Shown here one piece after another: positions 28,970-37,447 of a stretch of DNA of 64,000 nucleotides. The DNA is from Stappia taiwanensis (GTDB taxonomy: Bacteria; Pseudomonadota; Alphaproteobacteria; Rhizobiales; Stappiaceae), in NCBI RefSeq assembly GCF_014635285.1, contig NZ_BMCR01000001.1, positions 186,001-250,000 of the forward strand. The letters are read 5' to 3'. A model generated the notes under the pieces. It did no database searches, had not been told where the DNA came from, and saw nothing but the letters and a program-made list of their open reading frames with translations. Both the position numbers and the translations under genes were made by a program. Numbering within the stretch: position 1 is the first letter of the stretch; every line of letters starts with the position of its first letter.

Positions 28970-29722
28970 TCAAAGCATCCGGAAGATCCGGCTGCCGCGC
29001 ACCGTCCACGGCCATTTCCAGAACATCCAGGCCGAGGCCTGCTCGTCCACGGAGAAGAACAGCATCTCCGCCCGGCCCACGAAATTCTCGAACGGCACGT
29101 AGCCGACCGCCGAGAGTACGCGGCTGTCGGTGGAATTGTCGCGGTTGTCGCCCATCATGAAGTAGTGGCCCGGCGGCACCTTGTAGACCCGGGTGTTGTC
29201 CCAGGTCCCGCGCGGCGTCAGGTCCAGCGTGTCGTAGCTGACGCCATTGGGCAGGGTCTCGCGATAGCGCGGCACGCGGCGCACGCTGCCGAACGGATCG
29301 GTGGAGATGAAATCGTCGATCCGCTCGCGCGGCACCGCGGTGCCGTTGATGTGCAACACGCCCTCGATCATCTGGATTTCATCGCCCGGCAGGCCGATCA
29401 CCCGCTTGATGTAATCGGTCGAGTTGTCGCGCGGCAGCTTAAACACCGCGATGTCGCCCCGCTTCGGCTCGGAGGCCCAGATGCGACCCTCAATCGGCAG
29501 AAGACCGTAGGGCACCGAATACCGGGAGTAGCCGTAGCTGTATTTGGAGACGAACAGATAGTCGCCGATCAGCAGCGTGTCCATCATCGACCCAGAGGGG
29601 ATGTTGAACGGCTGGAACAGCAGCGTCCGCACGATCAGGGCAAGGATCAGGGCCTGTGCAAGCACCTTGGCGGTATCGTAGAGGCCACCGTCTTTGCTCT
29701 TTTTTTCCTCAGACACGCTCAT
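28970..29722 (-). CDS. lepB: Signal peptidase I
   Basis: 250-residue inner-membrane protease that removes signal peptides from exported proteins. One membrane helix (about residues 18-36), catalytic Ser45 in IPSGSMMDTL, catalytic Lys in DYIKRVIGLPGDEI, box E GDNRDNSTDSR. First of the lepB-rnc-era group. The 29723-29961 gap upstream, to acpS, has no gene I can support and should contain the promoter. Confidence 0.98.
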   Translation of the reverse strand: MSVSEEKKSKDGGLYDTAKVLAQALILALIVRTLLFQPFNIPSGSMMDTLLIGDYLFVSKYSYGYSRYSVPYGLLPIEGRIWASEPKRGDIAVFKLPRDNSTDYIKRVIGLPGDEIQMIEGVLHINGTAVPRERIDDFISTDPFGSVRRVPRYRETLPNGVSYDTLDLTPRGTWDNTRVYKVPPGHYFMMGDNRDNSTDSRVLSAVGYVPFENFVGRAEMLFFSVDEQASAWMFWKWPWTVRGSRIFRML

Positions 29723-29961
29723 CTCTCTCTTCAGGAGCCTTTGCCGGTCAGGGGCGATGCGTCGAACCGCGCCGGGATCATCTTATGGCATCGCTTGCCG
29801 TTAGCTGGTCTTGCGTCTTGGGTGCGAGACCGGGCCACGGCGCGATTGGAAAAAGCTGAGGTTCGCCCATGGGGAACCATGTTCGAACAACCAGCCGCCA
29901 AAGGCTTGTACCGGCTCGCATGTCTGGGCGCAACGCAAAGACGCCGCTTCTGCAGCCCTTC

Positions 29962-30399
29962 TCAATCCGTGGAGGTGAAGGGGCGGGGCAATTCCGGCCA
30001 GTCGGCGGGCCAGGCGCTGATGACTACGAAGGCTTGCGCCAGCGGCGGGTCGTCGGTGATGGTCAGGTCGATCCGGGCGCGAAAGCCAGCGGGCAGCAGG
30101 CTGTCGAGCCGGGCGGCGGCGGAGCCGGTCAGGTGCAGGGTCGGCTGGCCGGAAGGAAGGTTGATGACCCCCATCTCCCGCCAGTTGATGCCCATGCGGA
30201 TGCCGGTGCCCAGTGCCTTTGAGCAGGCCTCCTTGGCCGCGAACCGCTTGGCATAGGAGGCCGCGCGCAGCCGCTTGCGGTCGGATCGGGCGCGCTCCTC
30301 CTCGGTGAAGACGCGCTGGACGAACCGCTCGCCGAAGCGGTCGAGGGTCTTCTCGATCCGCCTGATGTCGATCAGGTCCGTTCCAATTCCGACGATCAT
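29962..30399 (-). CDS. acpS: Holo-[acyl-carrier-protein] synthase
   Basis: 145-residue phosphopantetheinyl transferase that converts apo-ACP to holo-ACP using CoA. Signature [13 protein letters not shown] with the metal Asp at the start and [14 protein letters not shown] with the metal Glu. Starts 3 bp after the pdxJ stop, so the two are almost certainly cotranscribed and coupled. Confidence 0.97.
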   Translation of the reverse strand: MIVGIGTDLIDIRRIEKTLDRFGERFVQRVFTEEERARSDRKRLRAASYAKRFAAKEACSKALGTGIRMGINWREMGVINLPSGQPTLHLTGSAAARLDSLLPAGFRARIDLTITDDPPLAQAFVVISAWPADWPELPRPFTSTD

Positions 30400-30402
30400 C
30401 TG

Positions 30403-31158
30403 TCAGCGCGCTCCCTTGCGGCTATCATCCATGCGCCGGCGCATTTCGGCAATGGCCGCTTCAAGGCCGGTGAAGATTGCTTCGCCGATCAGGAAATGGC
30501 CGATGTTCAGCTCGGCGAACTCGGGGATCGCGGCAATCGGGCCGACGGTGTCGAAGGTCAGGCCGTGACCGGCATGCACCTCAAGGCCGATGGCGGCGCC
30601 ATGACGGGCGGCCGCGCGAATGCGCTCCAGCTCGCGTGCCGCGCCCTCCGTGTCGCCCTCCAGGGAGAGGTCGCAGTAGCGGCCGGTGTGCAGCTCCACC
30701 ACCTGCGCGCCAAGCGCGGTGGCGGCGTCGAGCTGGGCGGGGTCGGCCTCGACGAAGAGCGAGACGCGGATGTCCGCTTCCACCAGCCTGGTGACGATCG
30801 GCATAAGATGCGTGTGGCCGCCGATGGCATCCAGCCCGCCTTCGGTCGTGCGCTCCTCGCGCTTTTCCGGAACGAGGCAGGCGGCATGCGGCCTTGTGCG
30901 CAGGGCGATCTCCAGCATCTCGTCGGTCGCCGCCATCTCGAAGTTGAGCGGCAGGGCGACCTCCGCCCGCAGGCGCTCGATATCTGCATCGAGAATATGC
31001 CGCCGATCTTCCCGCAGATGGGCGGTGATCCCGTCGGCCCCGGCAGCCGCCGCCAGCTTTGCCGCACGCACCGGATCGGGCGCGGCTCCGCCACGCGCGT
31101 TGCGAACGGTGGCGACGTGATCGATGTTCACGCCGAGACGCAGGCGTTGGGTCGTCAT
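30403..31158 (-). CDS. pdxJ: Pyridoxine 5'-phosphate synthase
   Basis: 251-residue TIM-barrel enzyme that closes the pyridine ring of vitamin B6 from 3-amino-2-oxopropyl phosphate and deoxyxylulose phosphate. [17 protein letters not shown] at the N-terminus, [12 protein letters not shown], and the phosphate-binding end [21 protein letters not shown] block. ATG at 31158 with GGAG upstream; the frame is open 107 codons further 5' but that is not PdxJ sequence. Followed at once by acpS. Confidence 0.97.
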   Translation of the reverse strand: MTTQRLRLGVNIDHVATVRNARGGAAPDPVRAAKLAAAAGADGITAHLREDRRHILDADIERLRAEVALPLNFEMAATDEMLEIALRTRPHAACLVPEKREERTTEGGLDAIGGHTHLMPIVTRLVEADIRVSLFVEADPAQLDAATALGAQVVELHTGRYCDLSLEGDTEGAARELERIRAAARHGAAIGLEVHAGHGLTFDTVGPIAAIPEFAELNIGHFLIGEAIFTGLEAAIAEMRRRMDDSRKGAR

Positions 31159-31246
31159 GCGGGGAGCTCCTGTCAAGGCAGTTGGCTGGCGATCGCGACT
31201 GGGGGCGTGTCCGGCAGGCCGGGCCGCGACCGGGTGGAACGAAGGG

Positions 31247-31846
31247 TCAGGCCGCCGACGAATCCACGCCGCCATGCCCGTTGTCCGGGGATGCGCCACG
31301 CCGGGCAGAGAGCCGCTGGCGCCTTGCACGCTGATACGCCCGGACGCTGTAGTAGACCAGAAAATAGAATATCGCCGCAACCGCCAGCCCGAGCGGCACG
31401 GCGCCGACCAGCATCGGCTTGAGGAGCGGCAGCAGCGTGTCGAGAGAGGATTGCAAGAGGCCACCGCCCATATGCTCACCCATGTGGCCGCCGGCGACCG
31501 TGCGCGCTTCCCCGTAGAGCAGCAGCGAGCCGACCTTGTAGGTGGAGGCCCAGATGAAGGGGAAGGTCAGCGGATTGCCGATGGAGGTGCCGAGCGCGGC
31601 GGCGAGCATGTTGCCGCCAATCAGAAAGGCTATGGCAAAGCTGAGAAGGAAATGCAGGCCGACGAACGGGGTGATGGAGGCAAAGGCCCCGGCGGCGAAA
31701 CCAAGCGCAATCGCATTCGGGCTGGCCGTCAGTCGCAGCACCCGTTTGGAGAAATAGCGGGCCGAACGGGCCCAGCTGTGGCGCGGCCAGACCGCGACCC
31801 GCAGGCGTTCCAGGTGGTTAGGCTTGTCACGGCGTTTGAACAGCAT
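31247..31846 (-). CDS. DUF2062 domain membrane protein
   Basis: 199-residue membrane protein of the DUF2062 family. After a basic N-terminus it shows hydrophobic segments at about residues 46-90 ([19 protein letters not shown]..., [13 protein letters not shown]) and about 130-160. In Hyphomicrobiales this gene sits between rsh and pdxJ in a conserved order, as here; function is not established. A C-terminal basic and polar tail follows the last helix. Confidence 0.88.
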   Translation of the reverse strand: MLFKRRDKPNHLERLRVAVWPRHSWARSARYFSKRVLRLTASPNAIALGFAAGAFASITPFVGLHFLLSFAIAFLIGGNMLAAALGTSIGNPLTFPFIWASTYKVGSLLLYGEARTVAGGHMGEHMGGGLLQSSLDTLLPLLKPMLVGAVPLGLAVAAIFYFLVYYSVRAYQRARRQRLSARRGASPDNGHGGVDSSAA

Positions 31847-31939
31847 TTCTTATCGTTTCATGGCGGCATGTGGCGAAACGCGCGCTGCTGCCCCTGGAGG
31901 TTCACGTCGGAAGGCTGTGGCCGATACTCCTTTGTGACC

Positions 31940-34153
31940 CTAGCCGATTTCACGCTGCACATTGGACACGTTGGTTTTTGCTCTTAGCTGGTTGATGATT
32001 CGTGTCAGGTGCTTCAAATCCCATACCTCGAGATCGATGATCATTTCGTGAAAATCGGCGGCCCGGTGCACCATCTTCAGATTGTCGATGTTGCCGTCCA
32101 GGTCGGCGATCGTCGCGGCAATGGCCGCCAGGGATCCCGGTTCGTTCAGCGCAGAAACGGCAATGCGCGCGGGGAAGCGGTCATGCTGGTCGCCTGACAT
32201 GTCCCAGCGCACATCGAGCCAGCGCTCGGGCTCCTCCTCGAACGCCTGCAATGCGGGCGACTGTATGGGATAGATGGTGACCCCGACGCCCGGAGTCAAA
32301 ATGCCGACGATCCGGTCCCCGGGCACTGCACCGCCTTCGGGCGCGAAGGAGATGGGAAGGTTCCCGGTCAGGCCGGTGATCGGCAGGGAATGCGCGCTGC
32401 CGGTCCCGCTCTCCGCATCGGGGATGCGGAACTTCATGCCGCTGCCCGGCTCCAGGTCGAACCAGCCATCTTCCGCTTCCGTCGGCGCGGTCCCGAGCCG
32501 GTCGTCGCGGAAATCCGGATAGACCGCGTGGATCACGTCATGGGCGCGGATGTCGCCGCGCCCCACCGCCGCCAGCAGATCGGCGAGATTGGAATGGCCG
32601 AGCTGAACGAGTACCCCGGCCAGCCGGTCGTCGGTCAGGGTGTGGCCTGCGCGCAGGAACGCCCGCTCAAGGATATGCCGGCCGAGAGAGCCATATTGCT
32701 GGCGGGCTGATTCCCGCGTCGCCCGGCGAATGGCCGCCCGCGCCTTGCCGGTGACGGCCAGGGATTCCCACGCCGGGGGCGGGGTCTGCGCCTGGCTGCG
32801 GACGATGTCGACCTCGTCGCCGTTCCGAAGCTCCGTCACCAGCGGCATGATCTGGCCATTGATCTTGGCGCCAACACAGGTGTTGCCGATATCCGTGTGC
32901 ACCGCATAGGCGAAATCGATCGGCGTCGCCCCGCGCGGCAGGGCGATCAACCGCCCCTTGGGGGTGAAGCAGAACACCTGGTCGTGGAACAGCTCCAGCT
33001 TGGTGTTCTCCAGGAACTCTTCCGGCGTGTCTCCTTGCGCCAACAGCTCAATGGTCCGGCGCAACCATTCATAGGCGCGGCTTTCATCGTTCAGCTTGGC
33101 GATGTTGCGCCCACCCAGCTCGCCGTCCTTGTACAGCGCATGGGCGGCGATGCCGTATTCGGCGACCCGCTCCATGGCGCTGGTGCGAATCTGCAGCTCC
33201 ACCCGCTGCCGGCTGGGGCCGACCACGGTGGTGTGGATCGAGCGGTAATCGTTCTGCTTCGGGGTCGACAGATAGTCCTTGAAGCGCCCGGGAACGGTCG
33301 GCCAGGTGGTGTGCACCACTCCGAGCACCCGGTAGCAGGCCTCCACCGTGCCGACGATGACGCGGAAGCCGTAGATATCCGACAATTGCTCGAAGGCGAT
33401 CGACTTCGACTGCATCTTGCGGAAGATCGAGTAGGGGCGCTTTTCGCGGCCGCGCACGACGGCGGAAATGCCGCGCTCCTCCAGCCGTTCCGTCAGGTCC
33501 GCTTCAATGTCGGTGATCAGGCTTTCGTTGCGCTGCTCCAGCGCCGCCAGCCGCTCGGTGATGGTCTCATAGGCGTCCGGATTGAGGGTTCTGAAGGCGA
33601 TGTCCTCCAGCTCCTCGCGCATGTCATGCATCCCCATGCGACCGGCGAGCGGCGCATAGATCTCCATGGTTTCCTCGGCAATGCGCCCGCGCTTGTGCTC
33701 CGGCATGTGGTGCAGCGTGCGCATGTTGTGCAGTCGATCGGCCAGCTTGACCAAGAGCACCCGCACGTCGTCGGCGATTGCCAGGAGCAGCTTGCGGAAA
33801 TTCTCGGCCTGTTTCGCGCGTTTCGACACCAGGTCAAGGCGTTTGATCTTGGTCAGGCCATCGACCAGCTTGCCGATCTCCGGCCCGAACAGCCGGTCGA
33901 TCTCGTCGCGGGTCGCGCTGGTGTCCTCGATGGTGTCATGCAGCAGGGCGACGGCGATGGTGGCGTCGTCCAGGCGCAGATTGGTGAGAATCGCAGCAAC
34001 TTCAAGCGGGTGGGAGAAGAACGGATCGCCGGAAGCGCGCGTCTGGCTGCCGTGCTTCTGCATGGCATAGACATAGGCCTTGTTCAGCAAGGCCTCATCG
34101 GCATTCGGATTGAAACGCTGGACCCGTTCGACAAGTTCATATTGCCGCATCAT
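31940..34153 (-). CDS. rsh: Bifunctional (p)ppGpp synthetase/hydrolase Rsh
   Basis: 737-residue RelA/SpoT homologue, the sole long stringent-response enzyme in most alphaproteobacteria. HD hydrolase domain (HPLEVAAIL, LLHDTIEDT, LADRLHNMRTL; intact), synthetase domain (GREKRPYSIFRKM, YGFRVIV, YLSTPKQNDYRSIHTTV), TGS domain (TPKGRLIALPRGATPIDFAYAVHT) and a C-terminal ACT domain (about 665-735). Both activities look intact. The C-terminus of the synthetase reads EYGIAAHALYK where many homologues have a Trp. rpoZ lies just upstream on the same strand, as in E. coli rpoZ-spoT. Confidence 0.97.
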   Translation of the reverse strand: MMRQYELVERVQRFNPNADEALLNKAYVYAMQKHGSQTRASGDPFFSHPLEVAAILTNLRLDDATIAVALLHDTIEDTSATRDEIDRLFGPEIGKLVDGLTKIKRLDLVSKRAKQAENFRKLLLAIADDVRVLLVKLADRLHNMRTLHHMPEHKRGRIAEETMEIYAPLAGRMGMHDMREELEDIAFRTLNPDAYETITERLAALEQRNESLITDIEADLTERLEERGISAVVRGREKRPYSIFRKMQSKSIAFEQLSDIYGFRVIVGTVEACYRVLGVVHTTWPTVPGRFKDYLSTPKQNDYRSIHTTVVGPSRQRVELQIRTSAMERVAEYGIAAHALYKDGELGGRNIAKLNDESRAYEWLRRTIELLAQGDTPEEFLENTKLELFHDQVFCFTPKGRLIALPRGATPIDFAYAVHTDIGNTCVGAKINGQIMPLVTELRNGDEVDIVRSQAQTPPPAWESLAVTGKARAAIRRATRESARQQYGSLGRHILERAFLRAGHTLTDDRLAGVLVQLGHSNLADLLAAVGRGDIRAHDVIHAVYPDFRDDRLGTAPTEAEDGWFDLEPGSGMKFRIPDAESGTGSAHSLPITGLTGNLPISFAPEGGAVPGDRIVGILTPGVGVTIYPIQSPALQAFEEEPERWLDVRWDMSGDQHDRFPARIAVSALNEPGSLAAIAATIADLDGNIDNLKMVHRAADFHEMIIDLEVWDLKHLTRIINQLRAKTNVSNVQREIG

Positions 34154-34261
34154 TGCGGAGACGCCTCACAACGCCAGACCGTCCGGCGGGACCGGACGGC
34201 ACTGAAATAAAGATGCGGATCCGCCGTGAATCGGCCGTCTGGCCGGCGTTGCCGCCTGGCG

Positions 34262-34663
34262 TCAGATATCGTCCTTGCGCTCCGGCGGGACAAGTCCCTC
34301 AAGCCCGCGCAACAGATCTTCTTCTGACATCCGGTCGAATTCAACAGCACTGTCGTCAACGGTGTTGACTTCGGTGCCGCCTTGCGCACCGGCATTGGGC
34401 ACCAGCGGCACGGCCTCGGTCTCCGGCTCGTCCACCTCGACGTATTTTTGCAGCGAATGGATCAGATCTTCCTTGAGATCCTCCGGGCTGACGGTTTCCT
34501 CGGCGACCTCGCGCAGCGCAACGACAGGGTTCTTGTCGTTGTCGCGATCCACGGTCAAAGGCGACCCGCTGGAAATCATCCGCGCCCGATGGCTCGCCAG
34601 CAGAACCAGCTCGAAGCGATTCTCGACTTTGTCGATGCAATCTTCGACGGTCACGCGCGCCAT
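34262..34663 (-). CDS. rpoZ: RNA polymerase omega subunit
   Basis: 133-residue omega subunit that stabilises RNA polymerase and takes part in ppGpp binding. [28 protein letters not shown] is the canonical start; [14 protein letters not shown] follows, then an acidic C-terminal tail typical of alphaproteobacteria. ATG at 34663 with CGGAGAA upstream. It precedes rsh by 108 bp. A 266 bp repeat element begins 72 bp upstream of the start codon and must contain or border the promoter. Confidence 0.97.
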   Translation of the reverse strand: MARVTVEDCIDKVENRFELVLLASHRARMISSGSPLTVDRDNDKNPVVALREVAEETVSPEDLKEDLIHSLQKYVEVDEPETEAVPLVPNAGAQGGTEVNTVDDSAVEFDRMSEEDLLRGLEGLVPPERKDDI

Positions 34664-34735
34664 GCATTTTCTCCGTTGCAGAATGGGAAGCAAGGCGCGA
34701 CACATAGAGGGTTGGCGGCCGGAACGCAAGCCATA

Positions 34736-35001
34736 GGGTGCAGAACCACAAATGAGGTCGAAATGGTTTGAGGCGGATTGCTTCTGATCAAGGAGCGGAA
34801 GCGCAGGAAATGTGGTTCATTTTCAAGACTTTCGCGACGCATGAGCAGGAGCAATCCGGTCAAATCCTTCAGGACATGGAAATGGCTTCGCCCTGCATCG
34901 TCAGCGCGTTTGACCGGGCAACAAGCCCGCTCTACACGCCCTTCCTCGCGAGGCTTTGCCATTTCCCATGCCATGTCAGCCTCATTTGTGGGTCTGGACC
35001 C
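34736..35001 (-). repeat. MITE-like repeat, copy 1 (266 bp)
   Basis: Flanked by TA on both sides (34734-34735 and 35002-35003). Ends are near-perfect inverted repeats of about 20 bp (GGGTGCAGAACCACAAATGAG at the left; the right end is the reverse complement of GGGTCCAGACCCACAAATGAG). It is about 85-90% alike to copies at 44629 and 48843 but in the opposite orientation. It contains an internal inverted pair of CCGGTCAAA. Short open frames inside are not conserved between copies, so it looks non-coding and non-autonomous. No transposase is present in the window. Confidence 0.88.
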
Positions 35002-35382
35002 TAGCACAAGAATTGCGGGTCGGCCGAGGGTTAAGTATTTTTGGTCTGCGTTGTGTATTGTCATGAAACGGGCGGAAAACCTACCGGAAGGTCTGTTGCC
35101 GTTGCCGGTCGAAATGGTGTAGGTGAATTTCATAAACAGGCATGCCGAAAAGGCTGTTTGACAAAAAGGACAGTCCCCGGGCAGGGGCGGTTCCATGGTC
35201 ACGGGAAAACCGGGCAGTGATCCGGGCAGTCAAGTCGATCCGTATACGGTGAACGCGAACGCATTTCTTTGTCCTCTCGTGAAGGCGAATTCACGCGCAA
35301 GGATCGCTCTCGCATTTTATAATGGCAAAATATCCGTAGGGCCGGCGACTTTCTGCATTAATAAAGAAAGGCATTGAACGTG
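35002..35382. other. 381 bp intergenic region upstream of the NYN gene
   Basis: No gene supported. It is visibly AT-richer than its surroundings near the 3' end (TTTTATAATGGCAAAATAT at about 35316-35334), so the promoter of the NYN protein is probably here. It contains a perfect 10 bp palindrome CCGTATACGG (35240-35249) and a hairpin CGTGAA/TTCACG (35278-35295). Confidence 0.5.
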
Positions 35383-35970
35383 ATGTTCGACCCCAGAGAA
35401 AAGGTGGCCTTGTTTATCGATGGTGCGAATTTGTACTCCACCGCGAAGACAATCGGCTTCGATATCGATTACAAGCGGCTTCTTCAGGAATTCCAGTCGA
35501 AGGGGTATCTTCTGCGGGCGTACTATTATACGGCATTGATTGAAGATCAGGAATATTCCTCAATTCGCCCGTTGATCGATTGGCTCGATTACAACGGTTA
35601 CAAGGTCGTGACCAAGCCGGTGAAGGAATTCGTCGATTCCAGTGGTCGGCGCAAGGTCAAGGGCAACATGGATATCGAGTTGGCCGTCGATGCCATGGAA
35701 CTGGTCGATCAGGTCGATCATATCGTTCTGTTCTCCGGCGATGGCGACTTCCGGTCCCTCGTGGAGGCGCTGCAGCGCAAGGGGCGCAAGGTCAGCGTCG
35801 TCTCCACCCTGCAGACCCAGCCGCCGATGATCGCCGACGATTTGCGCCGGCAGGCCGATCACTTCATCGATCTGGCCACGCTGGCGAAAAAGGTCGGGCG
35901 GGACCCCGCCGAACGCCCCGCTCGTGTCGTCGAGCGCGCGCCGCGTGACGATGAGGATGAGGACTACTGA
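35383..35970 (+). CDS. NYN domain protein (LabA/DUF88 family)
   Basis: 195-residue PIN-like nuclease-fold protein. Conserved acidic residues are visible in ALFIDGANLY, NMDIELAVDAMEL and LFSGDGDFRSLVEAL, the metal site of NYN domains; the GNMDIE form is typical of the LabA/DUF88 subgroup. Likely an RNA-processing enzyme, but no substrate is known. The acidic C-terminal tail (DDEDEDY) is probably disordered. ATG at 35383 is placed after AGAAAGG; a TTG three codons earlier is open. A uracil-DNA glycosylase gene follows 13 bp later (or overlaps). Confidence 0.9.
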   Translation: MFDPREKVALFIDGANLYSTAKTIGFDIDYKRLLQEFQSKGYLLRAYYYTALIEDQEYSSIRPLIDWLDYNGYKVVTKPVKEFVDSSGRRKVKGNMDIELAVDAMELVDQVDHIVLFSGDGDFRSLVEALQRKGRKVSVVSTLQTQPPMIADDLRRQADHFIDLATLAKKVGRDPAERPARVVERAPRDDEDEDY

Positions 35971-35983
35971 TCTGTCGGACGCA

Positions 35984-36628
35984 ATGACGCATCCTCTCGA
36001 TCCGGATCGCGACTGTCCGCTCTGCCCGCGGCTGGTCGCGTTCCGCGCGTTGCACCGCGAGCGCTCGCCGGACTGGCACAACAGTCCGGTGCCAACCTGG
36101 ACCGGGGCTGAGCCTCGGTTGCTGGTGGTCGGGCTGGCCCCGGGCCTGCGCGGTGCCAACCGCACAGGGCGGCCCTTTACAGGCGATTATGCGGGCGATC
36201 TGCTCTACGAGACGATGATCGACTTCGGCTTCGCGCAGGGAACTTATGACGCGCGGCCCGATGACGGTCTGGAGCTTGTTGGCGCGGCGATCACCAATGC
36301 GGTGCGCTGTGTGCCGCCGGAAAACAAGCCGGTCGGAGCCGAGATTCGCGCCTGCCTGCCGTTCCTGACGGCCACACTGACCCGCACGGAAAGTCTTGTC
36401 GCGGTGCTGGCGCTGGGGCGGATTGCCCATGATGCGGTGATGTCCGCCTATGGCGTGCGCAAGGTGAGTTTTCCCTTCGCCCATGCGGCCCGGCATGAGA
36501 TTCCCGGCCGCCCGGTGCTGTTCGACAGCTACCATTGCTCCCGCTACAACACCAACACGGGCCGGTTGACCCGTGAGATGTTCCGCGATGTCTTCACGCT
36601 GATCCGTGCGGAGATCGATGCCGCCTGA
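35984..36628 (+). CDS. Uracil-DNA glycosylase, family 5 (UDGb) type
   Basis: 214-residue base-excision repair enzyme. Cysteines in DCPLCPRL and in CVPPENKP plus later positions suit the 4Fe-4S cluster of families 4 and 5. Motif A reads GLAPGLRGANRTGRPFTGD, the UDGb form without the Asp or Asn nucleophile of other families; motif B reads SYHCSRYNTNTGRLT. It removes uracil and other deaminated bases. Start is uncertain: ATG 35984 (used here) or ATG 35957, which would overlap the NYN stop codon. Tight linkage to the NYN gene suggests one transcript. Confidence 0.9.
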   Translation: MTHPLDPDRDCPLCPRLVAFRALHRERSPDWHNSPVPTWTGAEPRLLVVGLAPGLRGANRTGRPFTGDYAGDLLYETMIDFGFAQGTYDARPDDGLELVGAAITNAVRCVPPENKPVGAEIRACLPFLTATLTRTESLVAVLALGRIAHDAVMSAYGVRKVSFPFAHAARHEIPGRPVLFDSYHCSRYNTNTGRLTREMFRDVFTLIRAEIDAA

Positions 36629-36675
36629 CCAGGGCGCGTCCTGGGGGAAAATGTCTGGGGCGGGCGGTGTTCGCC

Positions 36676-37422
36676 TCAGTTCGCGGGATGCCAGCCATCC
36701 GGCCCCAGATGTTCCTGCGGCTGGAAGCGTGCCTTGTAATCCATTTTTGGCGAGCCGTTGACCCAATAGCCCAGATAGACATAGGGCAGGGCCAACGCGC
36801 GTGCGCGCTCGATATGATCGAGGATGAGATGGGTGCCGAGGCTGCGGCTGGGGGCATTCGGCTCGAAATACGAATAGACCATCGACAAGCCGTCGCTGAG
36901 CAGGTCCGTGAGGGCAACGCCGAGCAGCGGCCCTTCGCCGCTTCCGGTGAGGAAGGTGTCCGGTCCGCGCCTGCGATATTCGATCAGCATGGTCTCCACA
37001 TGGGTGTCCTCGATCATCATCGCGTAGTCGAGAACGGTCATGTCCGACATGCCGCCTTCGGCGTGGCGGGCGTCGAGATAGCGGCGGAACAGATCGTACT
37101 GCTGGGCGCTCGGCGCAGGCGTGGAGGCGGTGCCGATCAGGTCCGCATTCCGCCGCCATTGCCGCCGGAAGGAGCGGGTCCAGTGGAAGTCGTCGACCCG
37201 GACCCGGACGGAGACGCAGGCCTTGCAGGCCTCGCAGGCCGGGCGGTAGGCGATGTTCTGGCTGCGCCGAAACCCGCCTTGCGTGAGAACGTCGTTGAGG
37301 GCCTGGGCCCGGCTGCCGACCAGATGGGTGAACACCTTGCGCTCCTGCTGGCCTTCCAGATACGGGCAGGGGGAGGGGGCTGTCAGGTAGAACTGCGGTG
37401 TGTCGGTCGGGTGCCGTGTCAC
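36676..37422 (-). CDS. bpt: Aspartate/glutamate leucyltransferase
   Basis: 248-residue bacterial protein transferase of the N-end rule pathway; it attaches Leu to N-terminal Asp or Glu of proteins, marking them for ClpS/ClpAP. Signature [16 protein letters not shown] near the N-terminus, [21 protein letters not shown], and the GNAT-like C-domain with [25 protein letters not shown]. Full length. It ends 47 bp from the convergent glycosylase gene. Confidence 0.95.
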   Translation of the reverse strand: MTRHPTDTPQFYLTAPSPCPYLEGQQERKVFTHLVGSRAQALNDVLTQGGFRRSQNIAYRPACEACKACVSVRVRVDDFHWTRSFRRQWRRNADLIGTASTPAPSAQQYDLFRRYLDARHAEGGMSDMTVLDYAMMIEDTHVETMLIEYRRRGPDTFLTGSGEGPLLGVALTDLLSDGLSMVYSYFEPNAPSRSLGTHLILDHIERARALALPYVYLGYWVNGSPKMDYKARFQPQEHLGPDGWHPAN

Positions 37423-37447
37423 GGCGGTGATCTCCGGTCAGGATATG

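Noticed and set aside
34768..35004. Short open frame in repeat copy 1 (and the like in copies 2 and 3) as a gene
   Set aside because: Frames are broken by single-base gaps between the copies, there is no recognisable domain, and the termini are transposon-like. Treated as part of the non-coding repeat.
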